Positions 15,129-23,349 of a stretch of DNA of 64,000 nt are shown here, one piece after another. A program made the position numbers and the translations under genes. The notes under the pieces were generated by a model, which saw only the letters and a list, made by a program, of their open reading frames with translations, did not search any database and was not told the origin of the DNA. The first letter of the stretch is position 1, and every line of letters begins with the position of its first letter. Source of the stretch: QHXW01 sp963752965 (lineage in GTDB: Bacteria > Acidobacteriota > Terriglobia > Bryobacterales > Bryobacteraceae); contig CAVWAJ010000012.1 of NCBI GenBank assembly GCA_963752965.1, positions 62,001-126,000 on the forward strand, read 5' to 3'.

Positions 15129-16007
15129 ATGATTGAGTCAAGCAGCGCTTCCCCCATGCCCCTAGATCGTCTGTCGGAGCAGGAACGGTCGCGTCTGGCC
15201 CAGTTAATCCGGGGCCCAGTCGCTCCGCCGGCTACGCCTCCCAATAATCCGCCGCGGCGAAATTGGCGGGCGGATGCATGGAAAACCACCAACCGTTATA
15301 TTCGTAGCCGCTGGGTTTCTTGGTCCGCGCCCGATGCCAAACCGCGCCTCACCGCACACTGGCGCCAATGGGTTGCCGGTAGCGCGGCCGGCATAGCAAG
15401 CTTGACGTTGCTCGCGCTTGGCGTCCAGGTCGCCGCCCGCCGCGACAATCGCACCATCCGGATCCAGATCGAAATCCAGGAGCACCAGGGGCAACTGCAC
15501 ATCCGCTGGGATGCCGGTTCTGATCTGATTCGCCGCGCCACCGAAGCGAAGCTGTTCATCACCGACGGCGCCGACCGGCTTTTCGTCACGCTGGACGCTG
15601 CCCGCCTGCGGCGAGGTTCAGTCAGCTACGCGCGCCAGAGTGAGCGTGTGGAGTTTCGTCTGGCACTCACTGAGTCCGACGGACACCTGGTCGAACAGCA
15701 GGCGGTGTTCTTCGGCTTGCCGCTGGATCGAGAGGAATCGCATGTCGCAGCCGCCGCTCCGGTAGTGCCTCCAGCCGCCGAACCGCGCGGCACCACCGGT
15801 CATCGCTCGCGCCGAAAACCCCTGGTGCAAACTGGGACGAATCTGCCCTTCACCTGCTCTGCCGGTGATACATTCCGCAAGACGGATGCGCCTCCCGGAT
15901 GGGACACCTTCACATGCCGGGGAAATAACGTGTGGAGCATTTCGCGAACGCCCCAGGAACAAGAGCGCTCGGCACACCAGCCCGGCGCCAACGCATCCAC
16001 CACATAG
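15129..16007 (+). CDS. Single-pass membrane protein of unknown function
   Basis: A 292-residue protein. Residues 1-80 are basic and proline-rich (A-P-P-A-T-P-P-N-N-P-P-R-R) and probably cytoplasmic. A transmembrane helix follows near residues 84-104 (G-S-A-A-G-I-A-S-L-T-L-L-A). A beta-rich outer domain comes next, R-I-Q-I-E-I-Q-E-H-Q-G-Q-L-H-I-R-W-D, which resembles a fibronectin-like strand pattern seen in anti-sigma-like or envelope proteins. The C-terminal 80 residues are disordered-looking with Cys pairs (F-T-C-S, F-T-C-R). It matches no named family I know. It follows the acylase gene by 35 bases and may be in the same transcript. The ATG has no strong ribosome site. Confidence 0.65.
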   Translation: MIESSSASPMPLDRLSEQERSRLAQLIRGPVAPPATPPNNPPRRNWRADAWKTTNRYIRSRWVSWSAPDAKPRLTAHWRQWVAGSAAGIASLTLLALGVQVAARRDNRTIRIQIEIQEHQGQLHIRWDAGSDLIRRATEAKLFITDGADRLFVTLDAARLRRGSVSYARQSERVEFRLALTESDGHLVEQQAVFFGLPLDREESHVAAAAPVVPPAAEPRGTTGHRSRRKPLVQTGTNLPFTCSAGDTFRKTDAPPGWDTFTCRGNNVWSISRTPQEQERSAHQPGANASTT

Positions 16008-16079
16008 TCAGTCTGCTCCGCCGTTTACCTTCGTCTGTCTAATGACGCTGGGTTAAAGTATAGGTGAGGATTTTCACAA

Positions 16080-16232
16080 ATGCCCACGACCAGACGTCAC
16101 TTTTCGCAGGCTACCGGTGCCGGCGTCGCGGCCTCGGCCCTCAATCAGGCCAGGGAAGTTTTCGGCAAGGCCCTGCTTTCCAACGGAGTTACTTCGAACA
16201 CCGGACGTGCCAATGGGACCCCAATACCATGA
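16080..16232 (+). pseudogene. Out-of-frame Tat-like leader of the downstream dioxygenase
   Basis: An ATG at 16080, preceded by GAGG at good distance, starts M-P-T-T-R-R-H-F-S-Q-A-T-G-A-G-V-A-A-S-A-L, a twin-arginine signal (T-R-R-x-F followed by a hydrophobic stretch). The frame stops at 16230-16232, while the dioxygenase body begins in another frame at 16243. Joining them needs a one-base shift between 16117 and 16232. Either a mutation separated the leader from the enzyme, or there is a sequence error. Confidence 0.5.
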
Positions 16233-16242
16233 CACTTCTGGG

Positions 16243-17019
16243 ATGATGCCTGCCATTTTCGTGGGGCACGGCTCCCCCATGAACGCGATTGAAGAGAACG
16301 AATTCCATCGCGGCATCAAGGAGATCGCGAACTGTCTGCCACGGCCCAAGGCGGTGTTGTGCGTCTCGGCGCACTGGGAAACCAGGGGCGTTCGCGTCAC
16401 AGCGTCCACTCGGCCCGAAACCATTCACGACTTCCAAGGGTTCCCCGAGGCCCTTTTTGCCGTTCGCTACCCCGCCGCCGGCGATCCTTTGCTGGCCCGC
16501 CGAATCGCTGAACATCTTTCGGATGCGAGAGTGCGGCTCGATCCCGATCGCGGCTTAGACCACGGATGTTGGGGCATCCTGCGGATCATGTATCCGGATG
16601 CCGAGACTCCCGTGGTGCAACTCAGCCTGGATATCACTTCCCCGCCCGCGTTTCACTTCCAGCTGGCGAAGAAGTTGGCGCCGCTCCGCAACGAAGGCGT
16701 GTTGATCGCCGGAAGCGGAAATATTGTCCACAATCTCCGCCGCATCGACTTCCACCGTCCGACCGGTTTCGATTGGGCCGTGCGTTTCAACGACGAAGTC
16801 AAGAAGCGTATCCTCGCCGGTGATGACGAAGCCCTCACGGCATACCAAACTCTCTTAGCCGAGGCGCATCTGGCCGTCCCGAGCCCGGAACACTTCCTCC
16901 CACTGCTCTACGTCCTGGCACAGCGTCAGCCCCACGACCGCGTCTCTTTCTTCAATGACCAGGCCGTCATGGGATCCATCTCGATGACCTCTGTCCTGCT
17001 CGCCGATCCAGCCGTCTGA
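16243..17019 (+). CDS. DODA-type extradiol aromatic-ring-opening dioxygenase (YgiD-like)
   Basis: A non-haem metal dioxygenase of the class III extradiol type, related to E. coli YgiD, which acts on 4,5-DOPA-like catechols. From M-M-P-A-I-F-V-G-H-G-S-P-M it is 258 residues, the family's usual size. Metal ligands are expected in G-H-G-S-P-M and S-A-H-W-E-T, with G-L-D-H-G-C-W and G-S-G-N-I-V-H-N also present. The frame is open to 16117, and ATGs exist at 16213, 16243 and 16246; none has a good ribosome site. A Tat-like leader with a good site lies upstream in another frame, so the present start may be an artefact of a frameshift. Natural substrate unknown. Confidence 0.8.
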   Translation: MMPAIFVGHGSPMNAIEENEFHRGIKEIANCLPRPKAVLCVSAHWETRGVRVTASTRPETIHDFQGFPEALFAVRYPAAGDPLLARRIAEHLSDARVRLDPDRGLDHGCWGILRIMYPDAETPVVQLSLDITSPPAFHFQLAKKLAPLRNEGVLIAGSGNIVHNLRRIDFHRPTGFDWAVRFNDEVKKRILAGDDEALTAYQTLLAEAHLAVPSPEHFLPLLYVLAQRQPHDRVSFFNDQAVMGSISMTSVLLADPAV

Positions 17020-17020
17020 T

Positions 17021-17830
17021 TTACAGCACGTCCGCGAATCCGCGCTTCAAGTGCCGAAATACCAGGCCCCCGAGGAAGAACGTCGCCAGCCCGTAAACAG
17101 CCATCAGACCGGTCTCCCCCCAACTTGGTACCACGGATGCGAGCAGCACTTGCCGGTACGCGCTGACCAGGCGCGCCAGGGGATTCAAGTAGATCAGGCC
17201 CTGCAATCGCTTCGGAACCTGGCTTTCCAGAATGAGAATCGGGGTCATCCAGAACCAGACGGTCAGAATGACCGACACCACTTGCGCGGTGTCCCGCAAG
17301 TACACCTGCAGCGCCCCGACAATCCACCCGAGGCCCACCGCCAGCAGGCCCAGCAACAGCATATAAATCGGCAGCATCGCCACTGCCGGGCCGGGAAAGT
17401 GCCACCAGATTCCCGCCGCCGCGATCATGAGCAGGAGTGCGAGCAAATGGCTGATCAACGACGAAAGGAAAACCGAGAGCGGCACCATTTCGGCGGGAAA
17501 GACGGTCTTGGTGATCAGGCCGGCGTGCTCCACCAGCGACGAAGACGACCTTTGTACCGTTTCACTGAACAGCAGCCAAGGCAGTTGCCCGGCAAAGAGG
17601 AACAGCGGATAGGTGCCCGGCTGCCCCTTCGGCAGCTGTGTCTTGAGGCACACGCTGAAGACGTAGATCCAGCTTGCCAGCAGCACCATCGGATGAATCA
17701 GGCCCCATACCCAGCCTGCCACCGAGCCCACGAATCGCTGCTCGAAATCGCGCCTGACCAATTGAAACAGCAGTCCTCTGCGCGCAATCAGGTTGCGTAA
17801 GAAAAAGAGTCCAGGTAAACGACTAGGCAA
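17021..17830 (-). CDS. ABC-2 type polysaccharide/polyol export permease (Wzm-like)
   Basis: A 269-residue permease with about six membrane helices. The N-terminal F-Q-L-V-R-R-D-F-E-Q-R-F-V-G-S-V-A-G-W-V-W and P-M-V-L-L-A blocks are typical of the inner-membrane part of ABC exporters for O-antigen or capsule (Wzm, KpsM, TagG). The frame starts with TTG. The ATP-binding partner (Wzt/TagH) is normally the next gene, but here the downstream gene is a convergent dioxygenase, one base away from sharing its end, so the permease is an orphan in this window. The cargo is unknown. Confidence 0.85.
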   Translation of the reverse strand: MPSRLPGLFFLRNLIARRGLLFQLVRRDFEQRFVGSVAGWVWGLIHPMVLLASWIYVFSVCLKTQLPKGQPGTYPLFLFAGQLPWLLFSETVQRSSSSLVEHAGLITKTVFPAEMVPLSVFLSSLISHLLALLLMIAAAGIWWHFPGPAVAMLPIYMLLLGLLAVGLGWIVGALQVYLRDTAQVVSVILTVWFWMTPILILESQVPKRLQGLIYLNPLARLVSAYRQVLLASVVPSWGETGLMAVYGLATFFLGGLVFRHLKRGFADVL

Positions 17831-17854
17831 GCCCGCATGCTAACAATTGCCAGC

Positions 17855-17884
17855 TTGACACGCAACTTCCCCAGTTGCTAAAGT
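17855..17884 (+). promoter_or_regulatory. Probable sigma-70-type promoter of the M23 peptidase gene
   Basis: TTGACA at 17855-17860 is followed after 18 bases by TAAAGT at 17879-17884, about 95 bases before the ATG of the peptidase. The long leader holds CTGATACTAGGCC and an A7 run but no clear terminator. Confidence 0.4.
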
Positions 17885-17979
17885 TTAAGCCTTAACACCC
17901 CTGATACTAGGCCGACAGTAAAGGCACTAGTTTCCAGTTCGCGCCGCAACAAAAAAATCCGGAGCTGAAAGGAGAAGAG

Positions 17980-18858
17980 ATGAAGCAACAGTATTTTATC
18001 CTCGTACTCGCGCATTCGCTTCACGGCAGACTTCGTAGAGTTCATATCCCTCATCAAGTCCTTTATATTGTTCTAGCGCTCGCCATGGTTGGTGGTTTCT
18101 CCATCTTCGGTTTCGTCTCCAGCTATGCCCGCATGGCCTGGAAAGTCGCCAATTACAACTCTCTGAAGCAGGAAGCCGATCAGCTTCGCACGCGGTACCG
18201 CAATCTGCAAAAGGTCGTCAATCAAACCAACGAGCAGCTCGCCTCCCTCGAAATCTTCGCCAATGAGGTGTCCGCGGCTTACGGAATCAAGCAGAAGCTC
18301 GAAGGCCCCAACGACATCTCGGATGAAGCCAGGCTCGTTCCCACATTTTCCGAGACCGTCGCGGAATACAACTACCTGCGCAGCTCCAACCTCTCGCGCG
18401 CCAACTTCTCACGCCGCTGGCAACTCAACACCAAACCAGGCATCTGGCCTGTTGACGGCCCGCTCATGAGCAGTTTCGGCCAGCGGACGGACCCCTTTTC
18501 GGGTGAGGGTGCGTTGCACAAAGGGGTTGACATCTCCGCTCCCACGGGTACGCCAATCCGCGCTACCGCGGATGGAGTCGTGGTCTTTGCCGACCTCTTC
18601 AGTGGCTACGGTCGCCTCGTGATCATCGATCACGGCAACGGCTTCGAGACCTACTACGCGCACCTCTCGCGATTCGACGTGATCACCGGGCAGGAGATCC
18701 GGCAGGGTTCCTTCGTCGGCGCAGTGGGCACGTCGGGCCGCGTCACAGCGCCGCATCTCCACTACGAAGTCCGCATCGGCAAGACCCCCGTGAACCCATA
18801 CCGCTACATGGTGGCCAAAGCGCAAGTCCAGCAGGCAAAGAGCGACTTCCCGTTCTGA
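17980..18858 (+). CDS. M23 family (LytM) metallopeptidase
   Basis: A 292-residue membrane-anchored peptidoglycan endopeptidase. It has a short cytoplasmic start, one transmembrane helix (residues about 27-48), a coiled coil (about 55-100) and a C-terminal LytM domain (about 155-280). Zinc ligands are visible: H180 and D184 in H-K-G-V-D-I and H261 in H-L-H-Y-E, with H228 and H259 as the catalytic pair. The site looks complete, so it is probably an active enzyme and not merely an EnvC-like activator. A GGAGAAGAG ribosome site precedes the ATG closely. It stands alone. Confidence 0.9.
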   Translation: MKQQYFILVLAHSLHGRLRRVHIPHQVLYIVLALAMVGGFSIFGFVSSYARMAWKVANYNSLKQEADQLRTRYRNLQKVVNQTNEQLASLEIFANEVSAAYGIKQKLEGPNDISDEARLVPTFSETVAEYNYLRSSNLSRANFSRRWQLNTKPGIWPVDGPLMSSFGQRTDPFSGEGALHKGVDISAPTGTPIRATADGVVVFADLFSGYGRLVIIDHGNGFETYYAHLSRFDVITGQEIRQGSFVGAVGTSGRVTAPHLHYEVRIGKTPVNPYRYMVAKAQVQQAKSDFPF

Positions 18859-18890
18859 ACCCCGCGCGGCTTCGATTACCGCGGTGATGC

Positions 18891-18980
18891 TATAATCAAT
18901 CAGGATATTGGATTGGTCCGGTGTGAGCAGACACAATGATGAAACCCTTTGATACCGACCCGTTCCCGATCACAAGCTAA
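18891..18980 (+). promoter_or_regulatory. Perfect -10 box followed by a 15-codon frame
   Basis: TATAAT lies at 18891-18896, with a weak -35. About 40 bases on, an ATG-ATG pair (18936) opens M-M-K-P-F-D-T-D-P-F-P-I-T-S and stops at 18980, overlapping the end of the convergent DUF4760 gene. It may be the stub of a gene cut when the neighbouring module arrived, or a leader peptide of no meaning. Confidence 0.3.
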
Positions 18981-19495
18981 TGGCCTCGAGCTTGCCAGCG
19001 CGCGTGTAGTTTTTCGTACTCGACGAACAGAGTCGGCTGGTGATTATCCGTCCTGCGTTTGTCAATCCAGGGTTTTGTAGCTAGAAAAAACCTCACAGCT
19101 ACTGTCCAAAAGAAGTCCCTCAAGAGCGATTCGTCAGCTTCTTTCCGCAGGGTTGCGATCGAGACCTCTTCAAAAAAACTGAGCACCGTGCGAATGACCT
19201 GCAGGTCCTTGCCATCCACCGAATTGCTTGCCAGCACTTCTCCCACGACCGCCCGGAAGGGCTGAAAATCAGGGCTGTTCCATCGTTTAATGAATTCTGC
19301 GGCGGATGACGCGCGCCTTCCTTGCACATTGAGCAGCAGAGCATAGACGGCCGTGCCGCCACCGACTATCGCGGTGCTGAATTCGATGGTCTTGCTTTTG
19401 TCGGGTGTGAGCGTCCAGTGCCAATAAGCGAGACCGCACGCAATTGCCACCAAAATGAAAAGCACCGGTATGTAGAACTTGACCGGCAACCGCAT
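18977..19495 (-). CDS. DUF4760-like membrane protein
   Basis: Starting at M-R-L-P-V-K-F-Y-I-P-V-L-F this gives 172 residues (the frame is open 32 codons further up, without support). Two hydrophobic helices come first (L-F-I-L-V-A-I-A-C-G-L and V-G-G-G-T-A-V-Y-A-L-L-L). A cytoplasmic helical domain follows, with F-I-K-R-W-N-S-P-D-F-Q-P-F and V-L-S-F-F-E-E-V-S-I-A; this plan and the F-F-E-E-V motif fit DUF4760, of unknown role. It is divergent from the DUF3500 gene, 95 bases apart. Proteins like this are often scattered in accessory modules. Confidence 0.65.
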   Translation of the reverse strand: MRLPVKFYIPVLFILVAIACGLAYWHWTLTPDKSKTIEFSTAIVGGGTAVYALLLNVQGRRASSAAEFIKRWNSPDFQPFRAVVGEVLASNSVDGKDLQVIRTVLSFFEEVSIATLRKEADESLLRDFFWTVAVRFFLATKPWIDKRRTDNHQPTLFVEYEKLHARWQARGH

Positions 19496-19590
19496 GTGGC
19501 AGATTATACAACGAACAAATTTGGCCCCCCCCGCGCGCCGCAATCCCCTCCTAAAACTTGCTAAGCTAGTCCGGCACAGGAGGGGGAACA

Positions 19591-20616
19591 ATGAGAGATT
19601 GGTTTCTTCGGCTGATAGCCCTCACCATTGGAGCGATCTTGCTCACTTCTGCCTATTACCGCGTCAATTCCTCCACGGTCATGACACTCGCGGCGCAGCA
19701 CTTTCTCGCGTCGCTGACGCCCGAGCAGCGCGCTCAAGCCACGTTCCCGTTAGAGGCTGACGAGCGCCAGAACTGGCACTTCATTCCCAAAGAGCGCAAG
19801 GGCCTCCCGCTGCTCGATATGCAACCGCACCAGAAAGCGCTCGCCCACGCGCTGCTGGCCGCCGGTCTGAGCCAGCAGGGCTACATCAGAGCAGTGACCA
19901 TCATGAGCCTCGAAGACGTTCTGCGCATCATGGAAAACGCCGACCCCAATTATCGCAACCCGCAGAAATACTACTTCAGTATTTTCGGTGAACCGTCCGA
20001 CACGGGCACCTGGGGATATCGCGTGGAAGGCCACCATATCAGCCAGAACTACACCGTCGTCAACGGCAAGGTTGCCGATACACCCAGCTTCTTCGGCTCA
20101 AATCCCGCGGAAGTGCGGGAAGGGCCGCGCAAAGGTTTGCGTGTGCTGGGAGCCGAGGAGGATCTGGCGCGCGATCTGCTCGAATCGCTCACTCCCGAGC
20201 AGAAGAAAATCGCCATCGTGACCGACAAGGCCTATCCCGACATCCTCACCATGGCCTCGCGCAAGGCCGCGCTCGAAGGCCAACCCTCCGGCCTTTCCGC
20301 GGCGAAGATGACCAAGAAGCAGTTCGACCTTCTGCAAACGCTGCTCTCCGACTACGCCAACAACGTCCCCGATCAGATGGCGCAAGCCCGCGAGGAACAC
20401 ATCAAGAAGGCCGGGACAAACCTATTCTTCGCCTGGGCCGGCGTCGAGCAGCGCGGAGGCCCCCACTACTACCGCATCCAGTCCCCGACTTTCCTGATCG
20501 AGTACGACAACACCCAGAACAACGCCAACCACATCCACTCCGTCTGGCGCGACTTCAACGGCGATTTCGGTCTGGATCTGCTAGCGATGCACTACCAGCA
20601 GGGGCACGGGAAGTAG
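19591..20616 (+). CDS. DUF3500 family protein
   Basis: A 341-residue protein with an N-terminal hydrophobic anchor (L-I-A-L-T-I-G-A-I-L-L). Typical DUF3500 blocks follow: P-K-E-R-K-G-L-P-L, then L-S-Q-Q-G-Y, F-G-E-P-S-D-T-G-T-W-G-Y-R-V-E-G-H-H-I-S, P-S-F-F-G-S-N-P-A-E-V and H-I-H-S-V-W-R-D-F-N-G-D-F-G near the end. The clustered His and Asp residues suggest metal binding, but no activity has been assigned to the family as far as I know. GGAGGGGG lies just before the ATG. The SEFIR gene follows on the same strand after a 60-base gap. Confidence 0.85.
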   Translation: MRDWFLRLIALTIGAILLTSAYYRVNSSTVMTLAAQHFLASLTPEQRAQATFPLEADERQNWHFIPKERKGLPLLDMQPHQKALAHALLAAGLSQQGYIRAVTIMSLEDVLRIMENADPNYRNPQKYYFSIFGEPSDTGTWGYRVEGHHISQNYTVVNGKVADTPSFFGSNPAEVREGPRKGLRVLGAEEDLARDLLESLTPEQKKIAIVTDKAYPDILTMASRKAALEGQPSGLSAAKMTKKQFDLLQTLLSDYANNVPDQMAQAREEHIKKAGTNLFFAWAGVEQRGGPHYYRIQSPTFLIEYDNTQNNANHIHSVWRDFNGDFGLDLLAMHYQQGHGK

Positions 20617-20676
20617 GGGTAGGACGAGGTGCGTCCGCAGCAGTGCGCGCTAAATCCAATCGAGGCGCCAACCGTT

Positions 20677-21948
20677 ATGGCACCGGTCGTTTTCATCTCC
20701 TACTCTTACGACTCGGACGACCACAAGACCTGGGTCAGGAAGCTAGCGACGGATCTGCGGACGAACGGAGTTGACGTCACCCTTGATCAGTGGGATTTGG
20801 CACCTGGGCAGGACATCGCAACCTTCATGGAGCGTGGCGTGTCTAGTTCAGACAGAGTGCTGATCATATGCTCGGAAATCTATGTCAAGAAGGCTGAGGG
20901 CGGGTCGGGAGGCGTCGCTTATGAGCGGCTTATCGTAACCAGCGAGCTGGTGACCAGTATAGACACGAAGAAGTTCCTCCCAATCATCCGAAATAATGCC
21001 GGGCATCGGAAGACACCCCCTTTCCTCGGCCCACGCCTCTACATAGATTCCACTCACGATACTGAGTATCCTACCAAGCTAGAGGAGCTCCTTCGTGAGC
21101 TGCACGGCCAGCCCGCCCTCGTGAAGCCGCCATTGGGCCCCAATCCGTTCTCGGGTGCCGTCTCAACTGCACCGGCCCTGCGCATCTCGGGCCCAACGGG
21201 ACTCACTGGAACTGGAAGCTCGCTTCTGGAAGACGCTTGGTTCGAGAGCAACGAAAAAGCGGCCGTCGCCGGCCTCAAGAACTTGGGGTTCAAGGGCTGC
21301 ATGGAACTTCGATTCGCCCCGCATAGCCCGGTAAATAAGTCCCAACTGGAGCTCCTGAACGCGGCCCAAAGGTCCCAGATTCACACATTCGGCTGGCCGA
21401 TAGGAGTCGTCCTCGATAACCGCGAGGAATACCGGCCACGTCCTGTAGCGGACGGCATTCGCGCCGAGATTGCCGTCAAGGAAACGGCACTTACGGGTCG
21501 GCCTTCCTATGATTACTGGTCTCTGCGGAGCACGGGAGATTTCTACCTCCTGCAAAGTTTATTCGAGGACGATCGCGATCCAAACTCCATTTTTTTCAAT
21601 AGCCGAATCGTGAGAGTAACCGAGGCGTTTCTATTCGCTGCGAACCTGTATCACGAGCTAGCTCTGCCCGGAGAAACAAAGGTGAGTATGCGCATTACGC
21701 ACCGCGGGTTGGCGGACCGTGTCTTGTCAAGTTCGAATCCAGCGAGAATGCTCTTTGGGTATAGCAGAGCGACAGAGGACGTGTCGCAGAGTCAGGTCGT
21801 TGAGGAAGTCGGAAAACTCAGGGAGCACCTCACTGACAGAGTCCAGCGTGTAACTGAGCCGCTGTTTATGCTGTTCGATTTCACTCAATTCGACCCTGCT
21901 GTCTACAGTGATATCGTCACAAGATTCATCAAAGGGCAGGCAACATAG
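20677..21948 (+). CDS. SEFIR/TIR-domain protein with an uncharacterised C-terminal half
   Basis: From M-A-P-V-V-F-I-S-Y-S-Y it is 423 residues; a GTG 16 codons earlier is possible. Residues 1-130 form a SEFIR/TIR-type domain: V-F-I-S-Y-S-Y-D-S-D-D-H, then V-D-V-T-L-D-Q-W-D-L, D-R-V-L-I-I-C-S and G-G-V-A-Y-E-R, where E83 could be the NADase glutamate. Residues 185-423 form a separate domain with W-S-L-R-S-T-G-D-F-Y-L-L-Q-S-L-F-E-D-D and F-F-N-S-R-I-V-R-V-T-E-A, blocks I associate with the region following AlbA_2/Schlafen-like domains. TIR and SEFIR proteins in bacteria often act in abortive anti-phage immunity by destroying NAD. No partner gene is adjacent, so it could be a stand-alone effector-sensor. 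Confidence 0.75.
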   Translation: MAPVVFISYSYDSDDHKTWVRKLATDLRTNGVDVTLDQWDLAPGQDIATFMERGVSSSDRVLIICSEIYVKKAEGGSGGVAYERLIVTSELVTSIDTKKFLPIIRNNAGHRKTPPFLGPRLYIDSTHDTEYPTKLEELLRELHGQPALVKPPLGPNPFSGAVSTAPALRISGPTGLTGTGSSLLEDAWFESNEKAAVAGLKNLGFKGCMELRFAPHSPVNKSQLELLNAAQRSQIHTFGWPIGVVLDNREEYRPRPVADGIRAEIAVKETALTGRPSYDYWSLRSTGDFYLLQSLFEDDRDPNSIFFNSRIVRVTEAFLFAANLYHELALPGETKVSMRITHRGLADRVLSSSNPARMLFGYSRATEDVSQSQVVEEVGKLREHLTDRVQRVTEPLFMLFDFTQFDPAVYSDIVTRFIKGQAT

Positions 21949-22283
21949 ACCCGTGAATGGGCTCGTATAAAACCCGGCGCCAGACGGAACGTCACCTTGG
22001 GCCGGCGTTGAGAGCCGCTCTGCCAAGCGACGGTCCACCCAATCCGGAGCAACGCGGCCAAAACCTGTTTGCCTCTACCGCCCGCCAACGGCTCATGCCA
22101 GGGAAAAGAGCTCCGCAACCGCCACAGGAACTTCCTCACCGTGATCAATGCAACCGCTTGCTCTGTGCGTGGATCAACAGTACAAGAGAAATAGGCAATA
22201 AATCGGAAGGATCGGGATAACCGCTTCCAGGGTGCCCGATTCTAATCTGGAGATGAGGGAAACAGTTCCGAAGGAGAAATAAA
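21949..22283. other. Noncoding stretch before the aldo/keto reductase
   Basis: These 335 bases hold no convincing gene; the minus-strand frame 21903-22148 begins inside the SEFIR gene and has no known relatives. A 6-bp inverted repeat (ATCGGG 22211-22216, CCCGAT 22235-22240) lies about 45 bases before the next start and could be an operator, but is too short to claim. Confidence 0.35.
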
Positions 22284-23282
22284 ATGCAAAAGCGCAAACT
22301 TGGAAAAACCGGCCTGGAAGTTTCAGCTCTCGGGCTCGGCTGCATGGGAATGAGCTTTTCCTACGGCCCACCCAAAGACAAGCAGGAGATGACTTCTCTT
22401 CTCCGGGCAGCCGTGGAACGCGGCATCACGTTCTTCGACACTGCCGAAGTGTACGGTCCGTTCACGAACGAAGAGCTTGTGGGCGAAGCGCTCGCTCCCT
22501 TCCGCAAGCAAGTGGTGATCGCCACCAAGTTTGGGTTCGATCTGAGTGGCAGCGATCACCGGCCGGGAGCGGCAGGCCTGAACAGCCGGCCGGAGCACAT
22601 CAAGCAAGCCGTCGAGGGCTCGCTCAAGCGGCTCAAGGTGGATGTCATCGACTTGCTCTATCAGCATCGGGTTGACCCGAACGTGCCTATCGAAGATGCA
22701 GCGGGAGCCGTGAAGGATCTGATTCACCAGGGCAAGGTCAAGCACTTCGGCATGTCTGAAGCTGGAGTGCAAACGATCCGCCGCGCGCACGCAGTCCAGC
22801 CGCTCACTGCGCTCCAGAACGAATACTCGCTGTGGTGGCGGCGCCCGGAAGCAGAAGTCATCCCGACCCTGGAGGAACTCGGAATCGGCCTCGTCCCGTA
22901 CAGCCCCCTGGGTAAGGGCTTTCTCACGGGGAAGATCGACGAAAATGCGAAGTTCGACAGTTCCGACTTCCGCAGCACACTGCCTCGCTTCACGCCGGAA
23001 GCGCTCAAGGCGAATCAGGCTTTCAATGATCTGCTCGCCAGCATCGCGAAACAGAAAAAAGCGACACCCGCTCAGATCGCGCTTGCGTGGCTGCTCGCAC
23101 AGAAGCCGTGGATTGTACCGATCCCAGGCACGACGAAGCTGCATCGCTTGGACGAAAACATCGGGGCAGTGTCAGTCGAACTCACGCCCGACGATCTGCG
23201 AGACATCGATGCCGCCGCGTCAAAGATCACGGTGCAAGGGGCTCGGTACCCCGAAAAGCTGGAGGCGATGACCGGTCGCTGA
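22284..23282 (+). CDS. Aldo/keto reductase
   Basis: A 332-residue NADPH-dependent oxidoreductase of the AKR11/13 (YajO/IolS-like) type, reducing aldehydes and ketones in the cytosol. The catalytic tetrad is visible: D52 and Y57 in F-F-D-T-A-E-V-Y-G, K82 in I-A-T-K-F-G-F and H128 in L-Y-Q-H-R-V-D-P. N-E-Y-S-L-W-W-R and V-P-Y-S-P-L-G-K-G-F-L-T-G are family blocks, and I-P-G-T-T-K near 275 binds the cofactor phosphate. A GAAGGAG ribosome site precedes the ATG. It is a single gene; the substrate is unknown. Confidence 0.92.
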   Translation: MQKRKLGKTGLEVSALGLGCMGMSFSYGPPKDKQEMTSLLRAAVERGITFFDTAEVYGPFTNEELVGEALAPFRKQVVIATKFGFDLSGSDHRPGAAGLNSRPEHIKQAVEGSLKRLKVDVIDLLYQHRVDPNVPIEDAAGAVKDLIHQGKVKHFGMSEAGVQTIRRAHAVQPLTALQNEYSLWWRRPEAEVIPTLEELGIGLVPYSPLGKGFLTGKIDENAKFDSSDFRSTLPRFTPEALKANQAFNDLLASIAKQKKATPAQIALAWLLAQKPWIVPIPGTTKLHRLDENIGAVSVELTPDDLRDIDAAASKITVQGARYPEKLEAMTGR

Positions 23283-23349
23283 ACCACCACAACGCGAAGG
23301 AATTCTGAAATGGACACCGTCACCCAAATTGCCGACACGTGCAATCCGC

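Noticed and set aside
22211..22240. Short inverted repeat ATCGGG/CCCGAT before the aldo/keto reductase
   Set aside because: Six bases with an 18-base gap is expected by chance in GC-rich DNA.
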